Both the position numbers and the translations under genes were made by a program. A model generated the notes under the pieces. That model worked only from the letters and a program-made list of their open reading frames with translations. It had not been told where the DNA came from and searched no databases. A DNA stretch of 36,464 bases, from positions 1 through 36,464 of the forward strand of contig CAAGKO010000039.1 of assembly GCA_900770445.1 (NCBI GenBank), read 5' to 3'. Every line of letters starts with the position of its first letter. Position 1 is the stretch's first letter. Source of the DNA: an uncultured Oribacterium sp. (GTDB lineage Bacteria > Bacillota > Clostridia > Lachnospirales > Lachnospiraceae). This document shows, in pieces, positions 1 to 7,449 of this stretch.

Positions 1-146
1 AAAAGAAAGACTGACAAACTGGGGCTTTTATGATCTTGCCACAGCTTATCAGTCTATGCACGTCAACTGTTGAAACCGCCGTGTACCGAACGGTACGCAC
101 GGTGGTGTGAGAGGACGGCAGCTAGTCACCGCCTCCTACTCGCTTA
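1..146 (+). mobile_element. 3' end of a group II intron (domains V and VI), partial
   Basis: Positions 75-106 fold as group II intron domain V: arms ACCGCCGTG and CACGGTGGT, an upper helix TACC/GGTA closed by GAAC, and a two-base CG bulge on the 3' side. A CGC triad lies in the lower 5' arm. Positions 107-146 follow as a domain VI-like stem-loop (GAGG with CCTC) and an unpaired A near 137 that could be the branch point. The rest of the intron, including any reverse transcriptase, would lie before position 1. The intron end is about 50 bases past the stop of the DUF1836 gene, so insertion was intergenic. The exact 3' splice site is uncertain by several bases. Confidence 0.75.
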
Positions 147-194
147 TGCTGAGTTTAGAGACATTGGCGAGAGAACGTGCTGGGCGATGATGCT

Positions 195-842
195 TCACTT
201 CTTCATCTTCGATGCGCGCTCGGCGGCCTGTCGCTCGAGGTCGATGTCGTGGAGCTGATCTGCGACCTTCTCCATCAGAAGCTTCTTCAGATAGATGTCG
301 GTGCCGATCTCACAGAGGAAGAGGAAGAGCTGGAGCTCCTTCCGGTCGTCGGCAGAGAGGTTCCGGAAGCGTGGGTCGCTTTCCTGGAAGGTTTCCTGCG
401 CATTGACGCCCATCTCGCCGACATCGCGGAGGGTCTTCTCCTTCACGGCCGGCTCGAGGTCGAAGATCTCGTCGTAGATGTCCTTCAGCTTCGCGTCGCT
501 CTGACCACCGAAATACTTCTCCTTCAGCGGGCGGAGGATCGCCTCGATATCGTTCAGCTGCAGGATGCTCTTATAATAGTAGATAAAGAGCAGGATCAGC
601 ATATGATCGCGACTGTAACGCTTCTTATCCGGTGGTGGCAGAAGCTTGTTCTTCGCATAGTTGTTGATCATTGTCTTCGTCAGCACCTTATCCTCCGGAT
701 GCCGTTTGATGGTCGTGAGGTGGCTGTCCATGAAGCCGGTCACCTGATCCATGTAGAGCTCGAGGTTCGGGATGTCATCGGAGGCGATATGCCCGATCGA
801 CTGCAGATATTCCATTAGATTCTGAAAAAAATGTTCGTCCAT
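195..842 (-). CDS. DUF1836 domain protein
   Basis: This is a 215-residue protein of the DUF1836 family, common in Lachnospiraceae and of unknown function. The family core is visible in the middle (KKRYSRDHMLILLFIYYYKSILQLNDIEAIL), followed by a Lys/Glu-rich C-terminal half that ends MKK. No membrane segment or signal peptide is seen. I chose ATG at 842 because the preceding in-frame codons are part of a promoter: a perfect TATAAT ends 7 bases before this ATG. That would make the message leaderless, in keeping with the absence of a Shine-Dalgarno sequence. The alternative start is TTG at 878. The gene is divergent from pcrA, with a 21-base inverted repeat between them. DUF1836 proteins have been suggested to carry a MerR-like DNA-binding fold, but I cannot confirm that here. 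Confidence 0.85.
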   Translation of the reverse strand: MDEHFFQNLMEYLQSIGHIASDDIPNLELYMDQVTGFMDSHLTTIKRHPEDKVLTKTMINNYAKNKLLPPPDKKRYSRDHMLILLFIYYYKSILQLNDIEAILRPLKEKYFGGQSDAKLKDIYDEIFDLEPAVKEKTLRDVGEMGVNAQETFQESDPRFRNLSADDRKELQLFLFLCEIGTDIYLKKLLMEKVADQLHDIDLERQAAERASKMKK

Positions 843-849
843 AGGACGG

Positions 850-878
850 ATTATAACACATTCACACCTGAGCGACAA
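850..878 (-). promoter_or_regulatory. Promoter of DUF1836 gene, probably giving a leaderless mRNA
   Basis: Reading the minus strand, TTGTCG (878-873) is followed by a 17-base spacer and a perfect TATAAT (855-850). The start ATG at 842 falls at about +1 or +2. No ribosome site can fit between the promoter and the start codon. Confidence 0.6.
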
Positions 879-879
879 G

Positions 880-900
880 ACATGGTTTTCTAAACCATGT
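880..900. promoter_or_regulatory. 9-bp perfect inverted repeat between divergent promoters
   Basis: ACATGGTTT and AAACCATGT are separated by three bases. The repeat lies directly upstream of the -35 of the DUF1836 promoter and about 37 bases upstream of the pcrA -35. There is no T-run on either side, so an operator is more likely than a terminator. Confidence 0.45.
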
Positions 901-936
901 GGATCGGACAGAGGGTCCTCCGGGGCAGCTCTTTGC

Positions 937-966
937 TTGAACTCGAATGGACTTGTGTGCTATAAT
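937..966 (+). promoter_or_regulatory. pcrA promoter
   Basis: TTGAAC (937-942), an 18-base spacer and a perfect TATAAT (961-966) lie about 42 bases before the pcrA start codon. Confidence 0.6.
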
Positions 967-1008
967 TCGCGTACATTCGTTTTGACTTATTGTGTATATA
1001 GGAGAGCT

Positions 1009-3537
1009 ATGGAAAATCTGGAGAAGATGCTGAATAAGGAGCAGTGTGAGGCGGTGCGCTGTACGGAGGGGCCGCTGCTGGTGCTGGCGGGTGCGGGTTC
1101 CGGTAAGACGCGTGTGCTGACGCACCGTGTGGCTTATCTCATCGAGAACTGTGGTGTCGCGCCGTGGAACATCCTCGCAATCACGTTCACGAATAAGGCG
1201 GCGGGGGAGATGCGGGAGCGTGTCGACCGGCTGATCGGAACGCAGGCGCGGGAGGTCTGGGTATCGACCTTCCACTCGATGTGTGTCCGTATCCTCCGGC
1301 GCTACATCGATCGTCTCGGCTACAAGTCGGATTTTTCCATCTATGATACGGACGATCAGAGGACGCTGATGAAGCAGGTGCTGAAGGAGCTCAGCATTGA
1401 CCCGAAGATGTTTAAGGAGCGCGTGGTGCTGTCGGTGATTTCGGGTGCGAAAAACCGGGGGCTGAGCCCGCTGGAGTTCCGAAAGGAGGAGGCGAGCGGC
1501 GGGGATCTTCGTATGCGGAAGATGGCGGACTGCTTCGAGCTTTATGAGAAGAAGCTGCACCAGAACGATGCGCTCGATTTCGATGATCTCCTGCTGAAGA
1601 CGGTGGAGCTCTTTGACACGGAGCCGGAGGTGCTTCAGTACTATCAGGAGCGCTTCCGCTACATCATGGTCGACGAGTACCAGGATACGAACGACATCCA
1701 GTTCCGTCTCGTGCATGCGCTTGCGAAGAAGTATCGGAATCTCTGCGTCGTCGGCGATGACGACCAGAGTATCTATGCCTTTCGTGGTGCGAATCTCGAG
1801 AACATCCTGAGCTTCGAGAAGAGTTTCCCGGGTGCGCACGTGATCAAGCTCGAGCAGAACTATCGCTCGACCGAGAAGATACTCGACTGTGCCAATGCGG
1901 TCATCCGCCATAATCATGGCCGGAAGCAGAAGAAGCTGTGGACCGAGAAAAAGGGCGGTCCGGATGTCCGTTTCCAGGAGTTCGAGGGGGCCAATGATGA
2001 GGCACAGGCGGTGATCCGGGAGGCCCGGAACTGCGGCAGGGCCTACCATGATCAGGCAGTGCTCTATCGGACGAACGCGCAGTCGCGACTGCTCGAGGAG
2101 CAGTGCATCAAGCTGAACGTACCGTATCAGATCATCGGTGGTGTCAACTTCTATCAGCGCCGGGAGATCAAGGATGTCCTCGCGTACATGAAGCTGATTG
2201 CGAACGGTGCGGATGATGTCGCCTTCGAGCGCATCATCAACGTGCCGAAGCGCGGCATCGGCGAGGCGACGCTTCAGAAGCTCCGGACCTATGCGGCAGA
2301 CACATCGACCGCGGAGCATCGCATCACCCTGCTCGAGGCGGCGGAGCGTGCACCGATGATCGGGATCGGCGGAAAGGCCGGTACGAAGCTGACGGAGTTC
2401 GTCGAGCGCATGGACGACTGGCGGGAGAAGCTTCGGAGGGCCGGTTACCTCGAGACCGAGGCGAAGCCGGGTGAGGAGGACAGCTTCTCGATTCAGGCGC
2501 TGATCGAGTCGGTGCGGGATGATACCGGTTACGGCATGGAGATCCGGGCGGAAGGAACGATCGAGGCCGAGACCCGTTTCCAGAATATCGAGGAAATCAT
2601 CAGTAAGGCGGCGGACTATCAGGCGCAGAGCGATGCGCCGAAGCTCGGTGAATTCCTGGAGGATGTGTCACTGGTGGCGGACATCGACCGGAAGGACGAG
2701 GGACAGGATCTCCTGACGCTGATGACGCTGCACGGCGCAAAGGGACTCGAGTTCCCGAAGGTGTATCTCGTTGGTATGAACGACGGACTATTTCCGGGGT
2801 TCGCATCCATCGGGAATCCGGACGACCTCGAGGAGGAGCGTCGTCTCTGCTACGTCGGCATCACCCGTGCGCAGGAGGAGCTGGTGATGACCGCGGCGCG
2901 TACCCGTATGCTGAACGGTGCGTATGAGCGGATGAAGCCATCGAAGTTCATCGATGAGATCCCGGATGAGCTCTGTGATAAGAAGCTGCTGAAGAGCTAC
3001 GACGATATGTTCCAGGACGACGACTACGGCGATTCGGATATCTTCGGCGGGGACGCACGACGCTTCGGCGCGAAGGGCGGACGCGCCGGCGGTTATGGTT
3101 CCGGCAGCGGAAGCTATGGCGCGGGCAGCGGCAGTTATGGCAGCCGTGGCGGCGGCAGTTCGAACAGCTACGGCGGACGCTCGGGAGCGTATGGATCCGG
3201 CAGTGGCAGCAGCTATGGGGCCGGTGGTGCCGGCAGCTTCGGGGCGAACAGCTATGGCCTGCAGGGCATGGGCTCGGCCGGCTATCTCGCGAAGAGCGGG
3301 ACGGGTGCAGCCCGGAAGAAGGGCGCAGGTATCCCGAAGAGCCTGGTCCAGACCGGCATACAGAAGCTGGAAACCCTCGACTACGCGGTCGGCGATCGCG
3401 TGAAGCACATCAAGTTCGGAGAGGGAACCGTCGAGGCCATCGAGGATGGGAAGAAGGACTATACTGTGACGGTGACCTTCGACACCGCCGGTCAGAAGAA
3501 GATGCTCGCGAGCTTCGCGAAACTGAAAAAGCTGTGA
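1009..3537 (+). CDS. pcrA: ATP-dependent DNA helicase PcrA/UvrD
   Basis: Superfamily 1A 3'-5' DNA helicase of 842 residues, acting in repair, replication restart and clearing of RNA polymerase. Visible motifs in order: Walker A AGAGSGKT near residue 30, DEExx-type VDEYQDTND near 220, GDDDQSIYAFRGA near 250, motif IV-like QNYRS near 284, motif V LMTLHGAKGLEF near 575, and motif VI CYVGITRAQEEL near 620. The C-terminal 50 residues (GDRVKHIKFGEGTV onward) match the PcrA Tudor-like domain that contacts RNA polymerase. Between helicase core and Tudor domain, residues about 680-775, lies a long Gly/Ser/Tyr-rich low-complexity linker that is not typical of the family. ATG at 1009 was chosen because it follows GGAGAG and begins with the usual MENLEKMLNKEQ. 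Transcription is from its own promoter. Confidence 0.97.
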   Translation: MENLEKMLNKEQCEAVRCTEGPLLVLAGAGSGKTRVLTHRVAYLIENCGVAPWNILAITFTNKAAGEMRERVDRLIGTQAREVWVSTFHSMCVRILRRYIDRLGYKSDFSIYDTDDQRTLMKQVLKELSIDPKMFKERVVLSVISGAKNRGLSPLEFRKEEASGGDLRMRKMADCFELYEKKLHQNDALDFDDLLLKTVELFDTEPEVLQYYQERFRYIMVDEYQDTNDIQFRLVHALAKKYRNLCVVGDDDQSIYAFRGANLENILSFEKSFPGAHVIKLEQNYRSTEKILDCANAVIRHNHGRKQKKLWTEKKGGPDVRFQEFEGANDEAQAVIREARNCGRAYHDQAVLYRTNAQSRLLEEQCIKLNVPYQIIGGVNFYQRREIKDVLAYMKLIANGADDVAFERIINVPKRGIGEATLQKLRTYAADTSTAEHRITLLEAAERAPMIGIGGKAGTKLTEFVERMDDWREKLRRAGYLETEAKPGEEDSFSIQALIESVRDDTGYGMEIRAEGTIEAETRFQNIEEIISKAADYQAQSDAPKLGEFLEDVSLVADIDRKDEGQDLLTLMTLHGAKGLEFPKVYLVGMNDGLFPGFASIGNPDDLEEERRLCYVGITRAQEELVMTAARTRMLNGAYERMKPSKFIDEIPDELCDKKLLKSYDDMFQDDDYGDSDIFGGDARRFGAKGGRAGGYGSGSGSYGAGSGSYGSRGGGSSNSYGGRSGAYGSGSGSSYGAGGAGSFGANSYGLQGMGSAGYLAKSGTGAARKKGAGIPKSLVQTGIQKLETLDYAVGDRVKHIKFGEGTVEAIEDGKKDYTVTVTFDTAGQKKMLASFAKLKKL

Positions 3538-3542
3538 AAACG

Positions 3543-3571
3543 TAGTCAAACGGGACCGGCGATGGTATAAT
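3543..3571 (+). promoter_or_regulatory. Promoter of small membrane protein gene
   Basis: TAGTCA (3543-3548), a 17-base spacer and a perfect TATAAT (3566-3571), with a TG extension just before the -10 box. It begins six bases after the pcrA stop. Confidence 0.55.
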
Positions 3572-3606
3572 TTTCTTAATATGAAAAACAGCACAGGAGG
3601 TGCCAT

Positions 3607-3918
3607 ATGGAGAAGCTGGATATGAATGCATTAAGAACAAATGCAAGAGAGTTCGCAGACAGTGTCAGAACATATAAGGATGATGCCAGAGACCACGCAG
3701 AGCTTCTGCTTCAGAAGCTGAAGCTGCAGGAGTACATCCAGGAGAAGAGAGAGGATGAACGTCTGAAGAAGACGATCCTCACCGTGCTCGCCGTCATCGG
3801 ATGTGTTGCGACCGTCGCAGGGATCGCGTATGCCGTTTATCGCTTCATGATGCCGGATTACCTCGAGGACTATGATGACTTCGAGGATGATGCGGACGAT
3901 TTCGAGGACGAGGACTGA
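3607..3918 (+). CDS. Small single-pass membrane protein with acidic tail
   Basis: 103 residues of no recognised family. The first 58 residues are charged and helical in character. One hydrophobic segment follows (TILTVLAVIGCVATVAGIAY, about 58-77), and the last 20 residues are almost entirely Asp and Glu (DYDDFEDDADDFEDED). The topology is probably one membrane helix with the acidic tail on one side, resembling YtxH-like small proteins only in general build. A strong AGGAGG sits six bases before the ATG. The gene has its own promoter and a strong terminator, so it is a single-gene unit between pcrA and rlmD. Function is unknown. Confidence 0.85.
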   Translation: MEKLDMNALRTNAREFADSVRTYKDDARDHAELLLQKLKLQEYIQEKREDERLKKTILTVLAVIGCVATVAGIAYAVYRFMMPDYLEDYDDFEDDADDFEDED

Positions 3919-3935
3919 GGATTCAGATGATCTGG

Positions 3936-3966
3936 AACAGGGTCGGCGATGGCCGACCCTGTTTTT
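3936..3966 (+). terminator. Rho-independent terminator
   Basis: A perfect 12-bp stem (AACAGGGTCGGC with GCCGACCCTGTT) and a 4-base loop run into TTTTT at 3962-3966. It ends the small membrane protein gene. Confidence 0.92.
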
Positions 3967-4060
3967 CTGTCGTGAGATGTGGTAGAGTGTTATCACAAAA
4001 CAGAGTTTGGAACGCTGATGGAGGCATTGGCCACATCGGCGATGGAAAAGGATGTAGAGT

Positions 4061-5548
4061 ATGAGAATATGTGACAATGCGGAGATCTGTGGCGGCTGCT
4101 TCTATCAGGGCACGAGCTACGAGGAAGAGCTGAAGACGAAGGAGCAGACGCTTCATGAACTGTTTGAGCCGGTGGTACGCTCGGATGCGTATACCTTCGA
4201 GCCGATCGTGCCGTCCCCGGTCTCGGAGGGTTACCGAAATAAGATGGAGTTTTCCTTCGGCGACTGCCGGATGGGTGGTGAGCTGACGCTGGGACTCCAC
4301 CAGAAGCGGAGCTTCTTCAATATCATCGACGCGGATTGCTGTCAGCTGACGCACCCGGATGCGGGCGTGATCGTCCAGGCGACGCGGGCGTATTTCGCGG
4401 CGCTCGATATCACCTACCTTCATAAGAAGACGCGGGAGGGCTATCTCCGTCATCTGCTCTATCGTCGCGCAGTGAAGACCGGCGAGATCCTCGTGGACCT
4501 CGTGACGTCCACGAACTGGGCGAGTGCGAAGCGTGTGCCGGCGTCCGAGGAGCTGATCGAGGAGCGGCAGAAGGGCCTCGACGAGTGGTTCGAGCGGCGT
4601 TACAGCCCGAAGGCCCAGCAGAAGCATACCCGTCCGACCGCGGACCGCTTCGTGCGTGTGCAGCCGGAGCTCTCCGAGGAGGAGGTGCTCGCCGGCTGGC
4701 GTGATCGTCTGCTGCAGCTGAAGGCCGAAGGCAAGATTGAGGGCACGTTCGCCGGTATCCTGCATACAAAGAACGACACACTGGCAGATATCGTCGAGGA
4801 CCAGGGCACCGATGTGCTCTACGGTGAGCGCTTCTTCTATGAGGAAATCCTGGGACTGCGCTTCCGCATCACCCCGTTCAGCTTCTTCCAGACGAACTCC
4901 CTCGGCGCGGAGAAGCTCTACACGAAGGTGCGTGAGTACGCCGGCTTTACGGAGCTGCAGGCGGCGCAGCAGGCCGCGGCCAATGCAGGCAACGCGGGGA
5001 CAGACACTGCGCGGGAAGCTGCGGACGCTGATCAGCCGAGCTCGACCGATCCGGCGGGTGCTTCGGTGAAGAAGCCGGTGATTTACGACCTCTATTCCGG
5101 TACCGGCACGATCACGCAGCTCATGAGCTCTGTGGCGAGCATGGCGGTCGGCGTCGAGATCGTCCCGGAGGCCGTGGCCGCTGCGCACGAGAATGCGAAG
5201 CTGAACGGCATCGAGAACTGCGATTTCATCGCCGGCGATGTGCTGAAGGTCATCGAGGAGGGCGGCCGCCTCATCCGTGAGGACGGCAGCTACGAGGACG
5301 CACCGCGCCCGGATATGATCATCCTCGACCCGCCGCGGGACGGCATCCACGCGAAGGCCCTCGCGAAGATCATCGACTACGGCGTCGACCGCCTGATCTA
5401 CGTGGCGTGCAAGCCGAAGAGCCTCGCCCGCGACCTCGTGCCGCTCCAGGACGCCGGCTACGAAGTCGAGAAGCTCTGCCCGGTCGACATGTTCCCGCGC
5501 ACGAACAACTGCGAGTGTATCTGTCTCCTGAAGCGCAGAAATCCGTGA
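4061..5548 (+). CDS. rlmD: 23S rRNA (uracil-5-)-methyltransferase, RlmD/RlmCD type
   Basis: S-adenosylmethionine-dependent RNA methyltransferase of 495 residues in the TrmA/RumA class, expected to make m5U in 23S rRNA. It lacks the N-terminal TRAM domain and opens directly with the iron-sulfur cysteines (C-x5-C-x2-C, residues 4-13), with a later Cys in DADCCQL. The methyltransferase core is seen in DLYSGTGTITQL (about 345), LDPPRDGIHAKAL (about 424) and VACKPKSLARDL, whose Cys near 450 is the expected catalytic nucleophile. Residues about 300-338, just before the SAM-binding motif, are an Ala/Gln-rich low-complexity insertion. AAAAGGA precedes the ATG by eight bases. It cannot be said from sequence whether one or two rRNA uridines are modified. 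Confidence 0.93.
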   Translation: MRICDNAEICGGCFYQGTSYEEELKTKEQTLHELFEPVVRSDAYTFEPIVPSPVSEGYRNKMEFSFGDCRMGGELTLGLHQKRSFFNIIDADCCQLTHPDAGVIVQATRAYFAALDITYLHKKTREGYLRHLLYRRAVKTGEILVDLVTSTNWASAKRVPASEELIEERQKGLDEWFERRYSPKAQQKHTRPTADRFVRVQPELSEEEVLAGWRDRLLQLKAEGKIEGTFAGILHTKNDTLADIVEDQGTDVLYGERFFYEEILGLRFRITPFSFFQTNSLGAEKLYTKVREYAGFTELQAAQQAAANAGNAGTDTAREAADADQPSSTDPAGASVKKPVIYDLYSGTGTITQLMSSVASMAVGVEIVPEAVAAAHENAKLNGIENCDFIAGDVLKVIEEGGRLIREDGSYEDAPRPDMIILDPPRDGIHAKALAKIIDYGVDRLIYVACKPKSLARDLVPLQDAGYEVEKLCPVDMFPRTNNCECICLLKRRNP

Positions 5549-5557
5549 TTCCAATCA

Positions 5558-5605
5558 TGGGGCCAGCCTCTTACGTAAGGGGGTCTGACCCCATTAAATT
5601 TTTAT
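5558..5605. repeat. GC-rich intergenic palindromic repeat
   Basis: GGGGCCAGCCTC at 5559-5570 is followed by TTACGTAA and then the palindrome GGGGTCTGACCCC with AT-rich flank. The 20-mer CGTAAGGGGGTCTGACCCCA recurs exactly near 36372, and the same core recurs at 10404. The first part resembles the motif scattered at 24.7-34.7 kb. It lies just after rlmD and may also act in termination. Confidence 0.7.
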
Positions 5606-5629
5606 AAACTCGGGGCGGGAATTCCCCAC

Positions 5630-5657
5630 TTGTGTTTTTTCGTATATATCGTATAAT
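5630..5657 (+). promoter_or_regulatory. Putative promoter of PfkB kinase gene
   Basis: A perfect TATAAT at 5652-5657 with a weak TTGTGT -35 16 bases upstream. Confidence 0.45.
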
Positions 5658-5699
5658 CTTCGAGTCAATATTCAGTAAAGAAGTATGGGAGAGGTAAGC

Positions 5700-6635
5700 A
5701 TGAGTAAGGGAATCGTCGTGATCGGAGCTACGTTCGTGGATATTAAGGGGTATCCGGAGGGGAAGTACGTGCCGGCCGGGCGAAATGCAGGCACGGTCTG
5801 CGAGGTGCATGGTGGTGTGAGCCGGAATGTGGCGGAGGATATCGCGAATGTGGAGCTGCGGCCGACCTTCATCAGTGTGGTGGATCACTCCGGTATCAGT
5901 ACGGATGTCATCAATAAGCTGAATCGTCATAAGGTGGATACCAGCTACATCCGTCGTACGGAGGATGGCCTCGGCACCTGGCTCGCGGTGTTCTCACACA
6001 ACGGGGATGTGGTGGCCTCGATTTCGAAGCGTCCGGATCTCTCGGAGATCTCGACGATTCTGAAGGAGCAGGGCGATGAGATCATCGCGGATGCGGATGC
6101 CGTGACGGTCGACATCGATATGGAGTCCTATATCCTGAAGCAGATTCTGGACCTCGCGGAGAAGTATCATAAGCAGGTCTATGCAGTGGTGTCGAACATG
6201 TCCATCGCGATGGAGCGTCGTGACCTCATGAAGCGGACGGCCTGTCTCGTGTGCAATGCGCAGGAGGCGGGACTGCTGTTCTCGGATGACTATGAGAAGC
6301 TGTCACCGGAGGAGCTGGCGCCGATCATCGGTCGCAAGGTGAAATCTGCGCAGTATCCACGTATGGTCGTGACCATGGGCGAGCAGGGCGCGGTCTATGC
6401 GGAAATCGATGGAAGCTATGGCATCTGTCCGCCGATCAATGTCGCCGTCGTCGACACGACGGGTGCCGGGGATGCATTCTTCTCCGGTGTGACCATCGGC
6501 CTCACCTACGGAAAGACCCTCGGCGAGGCCTGCCATATCGGTGCGCGTCTCGCAAGTTCGGTGATTTCCACGACGGATAATGTCTGCCCGCGTTTCATGC
6601 CGGAGGAGTTCGATCTGAAGGTGAATAGATTTTAA
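5700..6635 (+). CDS. PfkB-family carbohydrate/nucleoside kinase
   Basis: Ribokinase/PfkB-fold sugar kinase of 311 residues, using ATP to phosphorylate a sugar or nucleoside hydroxyl. The N-terminal VVIGATFVDIKG strand and GGVSRNVAEDIA motif bind the sugar. The second signature VVDTTGAGDAFFSGVTIGL near 250-268 carries the anion hole and the catalytic Asp (about 257). The combination GATFVDIKG...GRNAGT...GGVSRNVAEDIA recalls pseudouridine kinase-like PfkB proteins, but the substrate cannot be fixed from sequence. I chose ATG at 5700 because GGGAGAGG ends five bases before it; an ATG at 5685 overlaps that site. It is a single gene with its own promoter and converges on the ferredoxin gene. Confidence 0.92.
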   Translation: MSKGIVVIGATFVDIKGYPEGKYVPAGRNAGTVCEVHGGVSRNVAEDIANVELRPTFISVVDHSGISTDVINKLNRHKVDTSYIRRTEDGLGTWLAVFSHNGDVVASISKRPDLSEISTILKEQGDEIIADADAVTVDIDMESYILKQILDLAEKYHKQVYAVVSNMSIAMERRDLMKRTACLVCNAQEAGLLFSDDYEKLSPEELAPIIGRKVKSAQYPRMVVTMGEQGAVYAEIDGSYGICPPINVAVVDTTGAGDAFFSGVTIGLTYGKTLGEACHIGARLASSVISTTDNVCPRFMPEEFDLKVNRF

Positions 6636-6636
6636 G

Positions 6637-6669
6637 TCAGTGAAGGGGCCCTCTGGGCTCCTTCACTGA
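6637..6669 (+). terminator. Stem-loop after the PfkB gene
   Basis: TCAGTGAAGG and CCTTCACTGA pair and the stem continues through GG(G)CCC with one G-U pair, leaving a 3-base TCT loop. No T-run follows directly. It sits in tandem with the stronger terminator that begins six bases later. Confidence 0.55.
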
Positions 6670-6671
6670 AC

Positions 6672-6709
6672 AAAAAAAGAGCGATGGTTCATCGAACCAT
6701 CGCTCTTTT
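6672..6709. terminator. Bidirectional terminator between convergent genes
   Basis: A perfect 16-bp stem (AAAAGAGCGATGGTTC, 6675-6690, with its complement 6694-6709) and a three-base loop. T-runs occur on both strands, so it can end both the PfkB gene and the ferredoxin gene. Confidence 0.92.
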
Positions 6710-6724
6710 ACGTATCGCTTCTAA

Positions 6725-6895
6725 TTACTCAGCGTGGATAGCGCCTGTTGGGCAAGCGTCCTCGCAAGCACCGCAATCGATGCAAGTATCAGCGTCTACA
6801 ACATACTTGCTGTCGCCAGCAGAAATAGCCTCAACCGGACAAGTAGATGCACAAGCACCGCAGCTAACGCACTCATCAGAAATAACATGTGCCAT
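6725..6895 (-). CDS. Short 2[4Fe-4S] ferredoxin
   Basis: A 56-residue clostridial-type ferredoxin, an electron carrier for low-potential reactions in the cytoplasm. Two complete cluster motifs are present: C9-x2-C12-x2-C15-x3-C19-P and C38-x2-C41-x2-C44-x3-C48-P, the standard arrangement for two cubane clusters. It begins MAHVISDECVSCGAC and ends GAIHAE with a TAA stop. AGGAGG (6910-6905) is nine bases before the ATG. Length is typical of the family. It is transcribed alone and converges on the PfkB gene with the bidirectional terminator between them. Confidence 0.97.
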   Translation of the reverse strand: MAHVISDECVSCGACASTCPVEAISAGDSKYVVDADTCIDCGACEDACPTGAIHAE

Positions 6896-7449
6896 GATAA
6901 AATTCCTCCTAGAATAAAAATTTAATTGAATGGTTATCGTACTTCCGTACGACCTATGCCTGTATATTAATATAGATTTTCGAAAACTACAACCGGAAAA
7001 GTTTCAAAAAATGTATTTTTTTGAAAAATTATTTTAGTCTAGACTAACCATATCATACCTAGTAAATAGGGGATATTTGAAGCGGTACATCACTATATGT
7101 TGTGGTCTGACGTTGAAAAAGAGGATGCGGGTGGTCGGGCTTGTAGGCATTGGCCGAATGCATAAAAGTATAAAAATGCATACTGAATAAGTGGGAAAAG
7201 CGGGTCTATATGCGTGGAATGAAAGAAAGATAGGTTATCGATGCATTCACCTGAAGTTATGATAAAATATCTGTGGGCACGCCGTGCGGAAGGATGCTAT
7301 ACTGATGCGTGTCCTGTGATGCATGGACAGGTGCGGATGCGCCCCGTTTGATTCGGGCTCGGATGCCGCGCTTATCTACTATATACATATCTTCAGGCAG
7401 CCTGCGAATGCGAAGCGCAGGTGCGGCCTGAATCATGAAAGGGAAATGT
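6896..7449. other. Gene-free region between divergent ferredoxin and yitT genes
   Basis: No convincing gene was found in about 550 bases. It should hold the ferredoxin promoter, which is not clear (a weak TTGTAG/TAATAT pair near 6992-6964 on the minus strand). It also holds a perfect 14-bp palindrome TTAGTCTAGACTAA at 7034-7047, a possible operator. An extended -10 (TGCTATACT, 7295-7303) could start a yitT transcript with a leader of about 140 nt. Confidence 0.5.
7392..7432 (+). promoter_or_regulatory. Nested hairpin in the yitT leader
   Basis: Outer arms TTCAGGC (7392-7398) and GCCTGAA (7426-7432) enclose an inner perfect stem CCTGCG/CGCAGG. The structure ends six bases before the AAGGGA ribosome site, so it could affect translation. 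No known riboswitch motif is recognised in it. Confidence 0.4.

Noticed and set aside
177..818. 213-codon plus-strand open frame opposite the DUF1836 gene
   Set aside because: The minus strand encodes a recognisable DUF1836 protein; this is its antisense shadow.
862..2319. 485-codon minus-strand open frame opposite pcrA
   Set aside because: It lies fully opposite pcrA, which has every helicase motif. The frame is open because of GC-rich codon bias; its product is His/Arg/Leu-rich and unlike known proteins.
3923..5554. 543-codon minus-strand open frame opposite rlmD
   Set aside because: Antisense shadow of a clear methyltransferase gene; composition is unnatural and no ribosome site is present.
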